NCBI GenBank assembly: GCA_029721435.1
Contig: CM056576.1
Location: 66,359,876 to 66,423,875 of the forward strand
DNA length: 64,000 bases
Reading direction: 5' to 3'
Origin: Gymnothorax reevesii
Lineage: Eukaryota; Chordata; Actinopteri; Anguilliformes; Muraenidae
The translations under genes were made by a program, and so were the position numbers. Position 1 is the first letter of the stretch; each line of letters begins with the position of its first letter. Under the pieces are notes generated by a model. It saw only the letters and a program-made list of their open reading frames with translations. It was not told the DNA's origin and ran no database searches. Positions 10,062 to 20,009 of this stretch are shown in pieces.

Positions 10062-11348
10062 CAGCCATCCTCTCACCAGGTGATGAGGCTCGGGCATTAG
10101 CAAGCCCATATCGACACTGTAGAGATGAACTGTCTGTGATTGAAGGGGTACTCCTAAAAGGGAATAAAATAGTTAGTTCCCAGCTCCATGAGAGCAGAGA
10201 AGTTAGCACATGAAGGCCACTTGGGAATAGAGAAAAGCAAGAGGCAGATTCGTGATGTACTGTTTTGGCCCTACATGAACAGAGACATTGAGACTCTAGT
10301 ACAACGATGTGGGATATGCTAACAGCATCGGTATATGCAGCCAAAAGAGCCTTTACTGCCTCATAGCAAACCAAAGGAGCCATGGAGGAAAGTCGGTGCG
10401 GACTTTTTCCATCTGAAAGAAAAAGACTATTTAATCATAGTTGACTACCATTCTAACTTTCCAGAGTGTGCAATATTGTCTAACACCACTGCAAAACAGG
10501 TGATCACTCATTGTAGGTCTATTTTTTCAAGGCATGGAATCCCAGTGACCTTGGTCAGCGACAATGGGCCACAATTTAGCTGCCAGGAGTTCGCAGAATT
10601 CGCAAAACATTATGGGTTTAAGCATGTGACTTCGAGCCCACTGTACCCACAGTCAAATGGTTTAGCAGAAAAAGGGGTACAAATTGTGAAGCGACTGCTA
10701 AAGAAGGCAGCAGAAGCAGGTGAGGACCCTTACCTAGCAGTCCTCAACTACAGAGCTACACCGCTTGAATGTGGCCGCTCCCCAGCGGAGCTACTGATGA
10801 ACAGGAGGATCAGAACCAAGTTACCGTCAGCAGAGCACCTGCTCCCACACGCTGAGCGGTCCACACAGAGGGAATGCCGGTCCACACAGAGAGACCACTG
10901 GGACGCACAGAGAGAGTCTTGGAACATACACAGAGAGCACCGATCCAAACAGGACTATGACAAAACAGCACGGCCATTGAGACCCCTTGTGAGAGAAGAT
11001 CTAGTGAGAGTCAGATGTGATGGAAGATGGGGACCAGTCGCACAGGTCCTGAAAGAGACTGCTCCACAATCATACGAGGTCCTCACTGAGAGTGGTAACA
11101 CGATCCGCAGGAACCGCAGACATCTGCTGAAGATTCTACACACAGAACCGCTGCCTGCGGAGACTGGCAGTAACAAGGAAGTTGGACAGCAAATAGAAGG
11201 GGGGCAAACTCATTCAGACACAGACAGCCCTGTGGAGGCACCCGTCCCTGGGCTGGAGGGGGTTCAGACACCATCCTCTAGGATGGAGAGGGCTCAAAGG
11301 CCAAGCAGGGCCATAGTCAAACCAAGGAGGCTCGTTGAGGAGTGCTAA
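9965..11348 (+). pseudogene. gypsy integrase
   Basis: A linker frame (9965-10213) leads into the H2C2 zinc-binding region, found after a frameshift: AHEGHLGIEKSKRQI, FWPYMNRDIETL and CGIC, with an in-frame stop directly after the last Cys. From 10335 one open frame holds the DDE core: VGADFFHLKEKDYL (first Asp), LVSDNGPQFS (second Asp) and SNGLAEKGVQIVKRLL (Glu). The C-terminal part has RSPAELLMNRRIRTKLPS and a repeated, Arg/Gln-rich TQRE/AQRE segment near 10855-10940. This is the DNA-joining enzyme of the element; the catalytic triad is intact although the ORF is broken upstream. Confidence 0.8.
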
Positions 11349-11580
11349 TAATATGCAAAAAAAAAAATGTTTTGTGTTTCTTTTTGTTTTTTTTTCCTCT
11401 CAAGGTCATACAGTTTGTATTGACTCATGTTGCTTTGAGGTTGGTATTCTTGGTTCCAATGCAATGTTCTATTGAAAAAGGAGGTATGGGGGTGTGTGAT
11501 TAAGAGACTGTTAGCACTTTGTTATGTGTGCAATTTGAAAGTAGGTTGAGACACTTTTGCTATTCTTAGAAAAAGGGAGA

Positions 11581-11698
11581 TGTACTGATAGTAGTAACCT
11601 GATGGGGCGCTACACTAATCAATGTACATGTGCTGCCTCATCTGAATAAACGCCAGTTACCAGAATGGCCACTCAGTGTGTGTGTGTTGATTGATACA
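11581..11698 (+). repeat. probable short 3' LTR of the gypsy element
   Basis: It directly follows the purine tract AAAAAGGGAGA, begins TGTACTGAT and could end GATACA, giving TG...CA termini. An AATAAA poly(A) signal lies at 11645. There is no second LTR in the window to confirm the length, so the right end is a guess. Confidence 0.5.
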
Positions 11699-11794
11699 CA
11701 CATCACTGTACTTTGTACTTTCTCAGAAACTGGTCATCACTTTCCATACGCAGAATCACTCACTGGTATCTTTTTTTAGCAATATATCCATCAT

Positions 11795-12020
11795 CAGTCT
11801 GCTCCCCTCCTATCTGTCCATTTATATGACACGGAAACAATCTGATCTTAGCCTCTGATCCCTGGACTACATGACTTTTGCCATCCCCTCAGTCTGAACT
11901 GAACTTGGCAAAAAGGCGTTCTCCTACTCTGCCCCCGCAACCTGGAACATGCTTCAGCAGAAGCTGTCCAGCTTTATTCCTCGAGGGACTTCAAACTACT
12001 TATTGGAAGGCTTGTGAGAG
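11795..12020 (+). pseudogene. LINE C-terminal fragment (L2/Rex1-like)
   Basis: In one forward frame with two stops this encodes LLPSYLSIYMTRKQSDL, then TELGKKAFSYSAPATWNML and QQKLSSFIPRGTSNYLL. This is the conserved end of fish L2/Rex1 LINE ORF2 proteins, found just before the 3' UTR. It lies between the gypsy LTR and the Gmr1-like gag and is not attached to either. Confidence 0.65.
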
Positions 12021-12039
12021 AGTATGTGGGGGTCTGCAT

Positions 12040-13077
12040 ATGTACTCACTTGTAGAGGTTTTGACGTCTTTTAAAAAGACAGAACTGCTAGAAATATGCA
12101 GACATTCAGAGCTGACAGAGGTACAACCAGCCATGCGAGAAGCAAGACTGGCTAGAGAGATTGTTGAATATTACATTGATGAAAATGTGTTTGCACCAGG
12201 AGATCTGGAACAGTTTCCATTGGAAAATCCAAATGTAGAAATTGAACTTAAATTAAAACTGCTAGAGATTGAAAGGGAGGAAAGAGAAAAACAGAGAATT
12301 TGAAAGGGAAGAAAAAGAAAAACAAAGACAGTTCGAGTTAGAAAAATTAGCGAGAGAGGAGAAAAAAGAAAGGGAGGAAAAAGAAAATCAAAGGCAGTTT
12401 GAGTTAGAAAAATTAGCAAGAGAGAGAGAGATTTTGATTTACAGAAATTCGATCGGGAAGAAAGGCTCCAAATGGAGCAGCTAAAAATAAAAATAGCAAC
12501 TGAAAATACATTTCGGGCTAGCCAGGAGGTAAAACTGGTGCTTCCATTTGCAGAAAAGGGTGTTGACAACTATTTCCAGTGTTTTGAAAAGGTAGCTAGA
12601 TGTTGTCAGTGGCCAAAGGAACACTGGCCTCCGTTGTTGCAAACTGTCCTCAAGGGTAAAGCTCAACAAGCTTATTTGGCTTCGTCTGCAGATGATTCCT
12701 CTGATTATGAGGTTGTCAAAAAGGTTATTTTGAGAACTTATGAGCTGGTTCCAGAGGCTTACCGACAGAAATTCAGAGGTCTGGAGAAATCTGACAATCA
12801 GACTTATCTGGAATTTGCTAACGAGAAGCAGGTTTGCTTTGAGCGCTGGTGTACATCTATGGAGGTCAAGGATGATTTCAACTCACTAAAAGAGATGGTG
12901 TTAGTTGAAGAATTCAAGAACTGTGTTAAGGATGATATTAAGACCTACCTTAATGAGAAGCAAGCACTGAATTTGCAATCAGCTGCCAAATTTGCAGATG
13001 AATATGTTCTCACACATAAGTCTAAATTTCAGTCTAGCAGTAACAATAGATGGTTCCAATTTCAGAAAAAAAGGTAA
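12040..13077 (+). pseudogene. Gmr1-like gag
   Basis: Gag starts at the Met of MYSLVEVLTSFKKTELLEI at 12040. A long charged coiled-coil-like stretch follows, with a tandem duplication (RQFELEKLARE twice, about 12305-12430). Two frameshifts fall inside this repeat. From 12472 the capsid region is open: VKLVLPFAEKGVDNYF, CCQWPKEHWPPLLQTVLKG, and YRQKFRGLEKSDNQTYLEF, which resembles the SCAN/capsid C-terminal fold of gypsy gags, then LNLQSAAKFADEYVLTHK. It would form the particle shell. The stop at 13077 separates it from the zinc knuckle. Confidence 0.75.
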
Positions 13078-13162
13078 CGGTGATACCTAAGATTCCTCAC
13101 TCAAAGACAAAGACAAATCTGGTGATGGTGCTCAGAAATCCAGTCACAGGTCTGATCAAAGT

Positions 13163-13924
13163 GTGAAAGCTGACAGTGACAAAAGGGGTCTAGCTTGCAG
13201 TTATTGCAAGAAATCTGGTCATGTTACAACTAACTGTTGGTTCCTTAAAGCTAAGAAAGAAAAAGAAAAGGATACTAAACCAAATGCCTTTGTGAAAACA
13301 AGGTTAGAAACCCCTGTAGTAGATGACCGATCTGCTAAATTGCCTGCTCCTTGTGGGGCTAAAAAGCCTGATACTGCTGACTTTGTGAGGGAGGAATTTC
13401 TTCCATTTGTGTCAAAGGGATTTGTGGCTCTGAATGAGCATTCTACTCCTGTCCCCATATATATCCTAAGGGATACCAGAGCTTCTCAGTCACCTTTGTT
13501 GATGGACTCCTTGGAGTTACGTGATGAGACCACTTCTGGGGATTTCATACTTCTACAAGGTATTGAAGGGAGGACTGTATCTGTACCCCAGCGCTCTATA
13601 TTCTTGAAGTCAGATTTAGTTACAGGACAGATTAAGGTGGGACTTATCTCAAGTCTACCTATAAAGGGTGTTTCTCTGTTGCTAGGCAATGACCTGGCTG
13701 GGGGCAATGTAGTTCCCCCTGTACATCTTACTTCACAGCCAAGCACTGAAGATGGCGATGAAGACCCATCTCTGTATCCTTCCTGTGCAGTGACTCGTGC
13801 TATGGCCAAGAAGGCTAAAGAAGATGATGATGTGGTGCCGTCCTGCACATTGAAAAGTCAGGACTCAGGTGGTTCGCCTCATGACTCTGTTCGGCCTACT
13901 ATGTTTCCTTCGTTTGAGGACTAA
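13163..13924 (+). pseudogene. Gmr1-like zinc knuckle and protease
   Basis: Begins after the gag stop. Residues near 12-30 form a CX2CX4HX4C zinc knuckle (CSYCKKSGHVTTNC). Around residue 103 lies the protease active site, here IYILRDTRASQSPLL. The usual DTGAS is DTRAS, so the active-site Gly has become Arg. The late protease box is LPIKGVSLLLGNDLAGG. The C-terminal part is acidic, with YPSCAVTRAMAKKAKED typical of the protease-integrase linker. The stop at 13922-13924 and a frame change precede the integrase. The protease is probably dead. Confidence 0.75.
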
Positions 13925-13945
13925 TCAGATACTTTTATCAGTTCT

Positions 13946-15367
13946 TTGTTCAGCCAGTCAGATGGGTTTGGTGATTCTGATGCGTCTGGAGACTTGTCTC
14001 TGTCCAGTAAGCGGTTGATTGAGGAGCAAACTAATGATCCTGAAATTTGTGTACTAAAGAGGAGAGCCCTTCCTGATAAAGAAATAGACGCAGTTCCAGT
14101 TGGGTATTATCTCAAGGATGGAGTGTTGATGCGGAAGTGGCGCTCTCCTGATATCCCTGCCAATGCAGATTGGGCAGTGGTTGGGCAAATTGTTGTTCCG
14201 AAGGTCAACAGGAATGAGATCTTAACAACGGCTCATAGTTTACCTTTAGGAGGTCATCTTGGTGTTAACAAGACTGTTGATAGGATCATGAAACACTTCT
14301 TCTGGCCTGGGCTTCGGAAAGACATTTCCAACTTTTGCAAAACCTGTCACACTTGTCAGGTAGTTGGAAAACACCAGTTAGACCCACCTGTAGCTCCATT
14401 GCAGCCTATCCCAGCATTTGGGGAGCCCTTCTTTAAGGTAATTGTTGATTGTGTTGGTCCATTACCCAAGACTACATCTGGAAATCAGTACTTGTTGACA
14501 ATCATGTGTGCATCTACCAGATTCTCTGAAACCATACCTCTATGTAACATCAAGGCAACTGCAATCTCGAAGGCTTTGATAGAGTTCTTCACGTTGTTTG
14601 GCCTTCCCAGGGAAATTCAGGCAGAGTAAGGTAGCAATTTCACTTCCGGATTGTTTCAGCAGGTTGTGCATGAACTAGGTGCGAAGATTCTTTCCAGTGC
14701 CTATCATCCAGAGAGTCAGGGTGCCTTAAAGCGGTTTCATTCCACTCACAAGACAATGATGAGGACTTATTGTTATGACAATGAGAAAGACTGGGATGAA
14801 GGTGTTCATTTGCTGCTGTTTGCAGCTAGAGAAGCAGTGCAGGAGTCTACTGGATTCAGTCCGTTTGAGCTAGTATTTGGCCATGAAGTGAGAGGACTTT
14901 TGCTATTGTTGAGTAAACAATGGCAAGAGGAAGAGCCGCACATCAGTCTGTTAGACTATGTTAGCAAGTTCAAGGAAAGATTGCGTGCAGCTTGTGACCT
15001 AGCCAAAGAGAACTTGAAATCAAGTCAGGGAAAAATGAAAACTTGGTATGATCATAAGGCTAGAAGCCGTGAGTTTAAACCAGGAGACAAGGTTCTTGTG
15101 TTGTTTCCCTTGCAGTCCAATCCATTGCAGGCTAGATTTCATGGTCGGTATGAAATCCTGGCAAAACTCAATGATCTCAATTACATTGTGAAGACTCCAG
15201 ATAGGAGAAAGCCAAAACAGTTGTGTCACATTAACATGCTGAAGCCTTATCATGACAGAAATGCTAGGGTTGCAGCTGTCACTTCAGATTCTCCTATGGT
15301 GGAGACGTGTGAAGATGAGGGGGAGTTTCAAGATGATGAACCTAGAATTAAAGCTTCATGTAAATAG
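13946..15367 (+). pseudogene. Gmr1-like integrase
   Basis: The H2C2 zinc domain reads HSLPLGGHLGVNKTVDRIM, FFWPGLRKDI and CKTCHTCQ. The DDE core starts with VIVDCVGPLPKT (first Asp). The second Asp box, normally SDQGSNF, reads AE then a stop and GSNF (about 14620-14640). The Glu box reads YHPESQGALKRFH, where the usual Glu is Lys. The C-terminal domain runs KTWYDHKARSREFKPGDKVLVLFP to LCHINMLKPYH. So two catalytic residues are lost and the frame is broken at 14629. Its place upstream of RT is the notable feature. Confidence 0.85.
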
Positions 15368-15379
15368 TCAAATTCTGAA

Positions 15380-16463
15380 GTGTTGCAAAATCTTGATGTA
15401 AAACTCCAGCACTTAGAACCCTCACAGAAAGATCAGTTTGAGAGGTTGATCAAGAAATATAAAGATCTATTTCCTGAAGTTCCAAAGAGAGTTTCTATAG
15501 CTTCTCATGATGTTGATCTTGGTGATGCCAAACCAATAAAAAAGCATCCGTACCGGATGAATCCTGAAAAGAGAGAGATTGCTGAGAAAGAGGTTGAGTA
15601 CATGTTAGAACATGATATTTTCAGACCCTCCAACTCAGCTTGGAGTTCACCCTGTGTGCTAGTTCCAAAACCTAATGGAAGAACTAGATTCCGCACAGAT
15701 TATCGCAAAGTCAATACTGTAACTAGAACTGATGTGTTTCCAATACCTAGGATTGAAGATTGCATCGATAGAGTAGGGCCAGCAAAGTTTCTGACCAAGA
15801 TTGATTTATTGAAGGGTTATTGGTGTGTGCCTTTAACTGAGAGGGCCAAGAGCATCTCTGCTTTTGCCACACCATCTGGGTTGTACCAGTATGAAGTCCT
15901 ACCCTTTGGCATGAAAAATGCCTCAGCCACGTTCCAAAGGATGATACAGTCTACAATCGCCGGATTGCCACACACGAGAGCGCAAATCGATGACCTGATC
16001 ACATGGAGTGACATGGAGTGACTTCCCTGTGACCTGGGAAGAACATCTGAAAGATGTAGAGACGTTGTTCCAGCGCCTAACCCAGGCTAACCTGACTGTT
16101 AACCCGAACAAGAGTGACTTTGGTTGTGCTACTGTCACCTATCTTGGCTACGTCATAGGCCAGGGTAAGGTGGCACCCATAAATGCTAAAGTCCAAGCCA
16201 TCATGGACTTTCCAGTTCCTGACAACAAAAAAGCTTTGCGCCGCTTCCTTGGAATGATCGGGTACTACCGCAAGTTCTGCAAGAACTTTGCTGAGATTGC
16301 TCTCAGTCTCACCAACCAACTGAAGAAAGGCATAAAGTTCACTTGGGATGATGCATGCCAGAGAGCCTTCGATCGCCTGAAGTCTCTGCTGTGTCACTTC
16401 CCCGTGCTCAAATCTCCTGACTTCAACAAACCGTTCTCCATTGCGGTTGATGCTAGCGACTAA
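15380..16463 (+). pseudogene. Gmr1-like reverse transcriptase
   Basis: Gypsy-type RT with IKKHPYRMNPEKREIAEKE, SSPCVLVPKPNGRTRFRTDY, FLTKIDLLKGYWCVPL (first Asp) and LPFGMKNASATFQRMIQ. The catalytic motif reads AQIDDLITWS, keeping both Asp. Straight after it a 10-bp tandem duplication, ACATGGAGTG twice at 16001-16020, shifts the frame; the next frame carries EEHLKDVETLFQRL, VTYLGYVIGQGKV, FPVPDNKKALRRFLGMIGYY and FAEIALSLTNQLKKG. It ends with the RNase H start, IAVDASD, then a stop. Confidence 0.85.
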
Positions 16464-16802
16464 GTTTGTGGATCTGTGCTCCTACAGAGAAGTGACTCTG
16501 ATGATATTGAGCATCCCGTGGCATACTTCTCCAGGAAGTTCAATGGCCACCAAAGGAACTATTCCACAATAGAGAACGAGCTGTTGGCTCTGGTTCTATC
16601 TTTACAACACTTTGAGGTTTATGTTTGTACAGGGCAAAAGCCAATGATTGTGTACACTGACAATAATCCGTTTTTGAGTAAGATGAAAAACAAGAATCGG
16701 AGATTGTTGAAATGGAATTTGATTTTACAGGAGTTTGACTTGGAAATTAAGCATGTAAAGGGTACTGACAATGTAACTGCTGATTGCTTATCCCGTGTTT
16801 GA
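16464..16802 (+). pseudogene. Gmr1-like RNase H
   Basis: Continues past the stop at 16461-16463 with VCGSVLLQRSD, PVAYFSRKFNGHQRNYSTIE (catalytic Glu follows), ELLALVLSLQHFEVYV and MIVYTDNNPF (Asp box), ending at VKGTDNVTADCLSRV, the usual gypsy RNase H end. The pol frame stops there, which fits RNase H being the last pol domain in a Gmr1-like order. Confidence 0.85.
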
Positions 16803-16850
16803 GTATGTGTATATATCACGTTTATTAGCATATTGTGTTATATGTATACA

Positions 16851-18371
16851 GTGGGGCTTGAAAGTTTGTGAACCCTTTAAAATGTTCTATATTTCTGCAT
16901 AAATATGACCTAGAACATCATCAGATTTTCACACAAGTCCTAAAAGTAGATAAAGAGAACCCAGTTAAACTAATGAGACAAAAATATTATACTTGGTCAT
17001 TTATTTATTGAGGAAAATGATCCAATTTTACATATCTGTGAGGGGCAAAAGAATGTGAACCTCTAGGATTAGTGATTAATTTGAAGGTGGAACTAGAGTC
17101 AGGCATTGTCAATCAATGGGATGACAATCAGGTGCGAGTGGGAACCCTGTTTTATTTCAAGAACAAGGGTCTATCAAAGTCTGATCTTCGCAACACATGT
17201 TTGAGGAAATGTATCATGGCACAAACAAAGGAGATTTCTGAGGACCTCAGAAAAAGCATTGTTGATGCTGATCAGGCTGGAAAAGGTTACAAAACCATTT
17301 CTAAAGAGTTTGGACTCCACCAGTTCACAGTCAGACAAATTGTGTACATATGGAGGAAATTCAAGACCATTGTTACCCTCCCCAGGAGTGGTTGAGCAAC
17401 AAAAATCACTCCAAGAGCAAGGCATTTAATAGTCGGCGAGGTCACAAAGGACCCCAGGGTAACTTCTAAGCAACTGAAGGCCTCTCTCACACAGGCTAAT
17501 GTTAATGTTCATGAGTCCACCATCAGGAGAACACTGAACAACAATGGTGTGCATGGCAGGGTTGCAAGGAGAAAGCCACTGCTCTCCAAGAAGAACGTTG
17601 CTGCTCGTCTGCAGTTTGCTAAAGATCACGTGGACAAGCCATAAGGCTATTGGAAAAATGTTTTGTTGACAGATGAGGGCAAAATATAACTTTTTGGTTT
17701 AAATGAGAAGTGTTATGTTTGGAGAAAGGAAAACACTGCATTCCATCATAAGAACATTATCCCATCTGTGAAACATGGTGGTGTTTCATCATGGTTTGGG
17801 CCTGTTTTTCTGCGTCTGGGCCAGGACGGCTTGCCGTCCTTGATGGAAGAATGAATTCTGAATTATACCAGCAAATTCTAAAGGAAAATGTCAGGAAATC
17901 TGTCCTGAACTGAATCAACTGAGAAGGTAGGTCATGCAACAAGACAACGACCCTAAGAACACAAGTCGTTCTACCAAAGAATTGTTAAAGAAGAATAAAG
18001 TAAATGTTTTGGAATGGCCAAGTCAAAGTCCTGACCTTAATCCAATCGAAATATAGTGGAAGGCCCTGAAGCGAGCAGGTCATGTGAGGAAACCCACCAA
18101 CATCCCAGAGTTGAAGCTGTTCTGTATTGAGGAATGGGCTAAAATTCCTTCAAGCCAATGTGCAGGACTGACCAACAGTTACAGGTAATGTTGAGTTGCA
18201 GTTATTGCTGCACAAGGGGGTCGCACCAGATACTGAAAGCAAAGGTTCACATACTTTTGCCACTCACAGATATGTAATATTGGATCAAATAATATAATAT
18301 TTTTGTCTTTATCTACTTTTAGGACGTGTGAAAATCTGATGATGTTTAAGGTCATGTTCATGCAGAAATCG
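16851..18371 (+). mobile_element. Tc1-like transposon, 3' end truncated
   Basis: Starts CAGTGGGGCTTGAAAGTTTG immediately after a TA. The inner inverted-repeat text GACCTAGAACATCATCAGATT near 16908 recurs inverted near 18310-18360, as does AAAAGTAGATAAAGA. The right terminal 40-50 bases are missing because the sequence changes at about 18372 to a second Tc1 transposase. It inserted just 3' of the Gmr1-like RNase H. This terminal sequence is common in fish genomes. Confidence 0.8.
17216..18186 (+). pseudogene. Tc1-like DD34E transposase relic
   Basis: Starts MAQTKEISEDLRKSIVDAD with the first helix-turn-helix (GYKTISKEFGLHQFTVRQI). A stop falls after LPRSG, then the second DNA-binding part and linker follow (RVTSKQLKASLTQANVNVH, ESTIRRTLNNNGVHGRVAR). 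Catalytic boxes can be seen as LLTDEGKI (first Asp), [13 protein letters not shown] (second Asp) and [11 protein letters not shown] then a stop (Glu). Multiple stops mean it is inactive. The protein would have cut and moved the element. Confidence 0.75.
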
Positions 18372-18372
18372 T

Positions 18373-19193
18373 GACAACAAGCAGCTGAGAAAGATCGCAG
18401 TCAGCAACCGGTTCAAGTCCATTTGTGAGCTCAGCAACTTGTGGAACGAGCAGACCGGCACTAACGTCTCAAGATCAACCACTTACCGTCGTCTGCGCAA
18501 ACTCGGCTTCAAATCTCGCGTTCCAGCAGTAAAACCGATGCTGAACAGGAAACAAATGGAGAAACGGCTGAAGTGGGCCAAAGAACACGGTGAGTGGACT
18601 GCTGAAGACTGGCAGAAAATGGTCTTCAGTGACGAATCACGCTTTTGCATCTCCTTTGGTGACCAAGGTCCTCGTGTCTGGCCTTGTGGTGGCGAAACCT
18701 ACAACCACGAGTGCGTAAAAAGATGCGTCAAGTCTCCCCAGAGCGTTATGGTCTGGGGATGCATGCCCGCTCGGGGTGTAGGGAAACTCTGCTTCCTCAA
18801 GAAGACTGTCAATGCTGCTGTATACCAAGATGTTCTGGAAACGTTCCTGATTCCGACTGTTGAGGGACAGTTTGGCGAAGAAGACCTCATATTTCAACAG
18901 GATCTTGCACCGGCTCATGCGGCAAAGTCGACCAAAGATTGGATCGCCGAAAACAGCTTGACGTTTTGGCATGGCCGGCTAACTCGCCTGACCTCAATGT
19001 TATTGAAAACCTTTGGGCCATCGTCAAGTGGAAAATTTGCGACAGAAAGCCGGCTACGCTGGACCAACTGAAACAGAACATCGCCACAGCCTGGAAAGCT
19101 GTGAGTGCGGAAACTTGTGACAAGCTGGTCAAATCGATGCTGCGGAGACTTCAGGCAGTCATGCAAGCCAAGGGGGCAGCCACAAAATACTGA
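18373..19193 (+). pseudogene. second Tc1/IS630-type transposase, 5'-truncated
   Basis: A different Tc1-like protein begins abruptly at the end of the first. It reads RDNKQLRKIAVSNRFKSI, VSRSTTYRRLRKLGFKSR, MVFSDESRFCISFG (first Asp), VMVWGCMPARGVG and IFQQDLAPAHAAKST (second Asp). A one-base shift near 18955 interrupts it, then DVLAWPANSPDLNVIENLW (Glu) and the C-terminus to the stop at 19191-19193. Asp-to-Glu spacing fits DD34E. Coding quality is much better than the first Tc1, so it is younger or of another lineage. Its own inverted repeats were not found. Confidence 0.8.
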
Positions 19194-19417
19194 GAAAGTG
19201 ATGATTCTAATTATAATAAAAATTATTCTAATTCAGTGAAACGGTTTCTCAATTATTCTAATTCAATAAAACAACATTGTCACAGTTAAATGGCCTAAAT
19301 GGGCCTTTTGGAAAGCTCAGCTGAGCAAATTTTTTACAGGTAGCGAGTTCTGTGAATACTCTAACAAGAAGGACAGGCGGGGTGAACACCTGATTTGCTT
19401 TCTGCACAAAAAATGCA

Positions 19418-19463
19418 TCATATATATATATATATATATTTATATACACACACACACACACAA
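19418..19463. repeat. TA / CA microsatellite
   Basis: Run of alternating TA followed by alternating CA, directly before the LTR-like sequence. Confidence 0.9.
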
Positions 19464-19464
19464 G

Positions 19465-20009
19465 TGTCTACTTAACCATTTTTGTATTGAAAAGAAAAAT
19501 TTTGCCTTTATGAGTCAAAATTTTTCCCTTTTGGAATGGAGGTGTAATGCGAATAGAAGCCACAAGATGGCAGTATTGACCTTTCTTATGTTCAGCCCAG
19601 ACTGGAGCTAGGTTTGGGCATGTCTTGGGCATGTCTGGGACAAGTCCCAGAGAATAAAAAAAGAGGTCTAAATGTGGGAGGGGTCTGCAAAAGAGTATAT
19701 AAGGAGGAAAATTGAGACAGTAAAGTAGTAGGAGAAATTGCAAGCAGAAGGATACATTTGACCAGACCTGTTACTCTTTTCATGACCTGTGAAGCTTTTT
19801 GTGGATTTTTGCCTGTGTTGGAGTATTTTCCTCACCCAGGACATCACCAAGCAACCCCACCAAAGGGACTGTAAATATTTTTGTTCTTGTATTTAACAAT
19901 CTTGGTCAATAGAGTAGATAGTAGATTAGTTAAAAGTCTTTGTTTGATTAAATGTGTTTAAGTTTTAAAATTGTGTCTGTCATCCCTTGCTGTTGTAAAT
20001 GTACTAACA
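19465..20009 (+). mobile_element. isolated gypsy-type LTR followed by a primer-binding-like site
   Basis: Begins TGTCTACTTAACC and ends GTACTAACA, giving TG...CA termini of about 545 bp. Inside is a TATA box (AGTATATAAGG near 19697) with GGTGACC-free leader text. Two bases after the end comes TTGGGGCCGTAACAC at 20012-20026, which has the form of a tRNA primer-binding site. No gag follows. It may belong to the same Gmr1-like group as the element at 12030, but no matching LTR is present to prove it. Confidence 0.55.

Larger units (their letters stand above)
7632..11698 (+). mobile_element. K02A2.6-like Ty3/gypsy retrotransposon, 5'-truncated
   Basis: A gypsy element lacking its 5' LTR and most of gag's N-terminus. 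It runs gag, protease, reverse transcriptase, RNase H, integrase in the usual Ty3/gypsy order, then a purine-rich tract (11570-11580) and a short 3' LTR. Its 5' boundary abuts the minus-strand nuclease relic head-to-head at about 7630-7660. Frameshifts and stops occur near 8935, 9960-10000, 10190 and 10320. The named comparison is to the many fish proteins annotated as K02A2.6-like. Confidence 0.8.
12030..16803 (+). mobile_element. Gmr1-like Ty3/gypsy retrotransposon (integrase before RT)
   Basis: Domains occur in the order gag, zinc knuckle, protease, H2C2 and integrase (13946-15367), then reverse transcriptase (15380-16463), then RNase H (to 16802). Ty3/gypsy elements normally have integrase last. 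The integrase-first order with gypsy-type RT is the hallmark of the Gmr1-like group first described from Atlantic cod. No LTR is attached: the 5' side meets a LINE fragment and the 3' side ends 47 bases after RNase H at a Tc1 insertion. An LTR with a primer-binding-like site at 19465 may come from a relative. Confidence 0.8.

Noticed and set aside
12269..12484. separate charged coiled-coil gene
   Set aside because: It is the frame-shifted continuation of the Gmr1-like gag coiled coil with an internal duplication.
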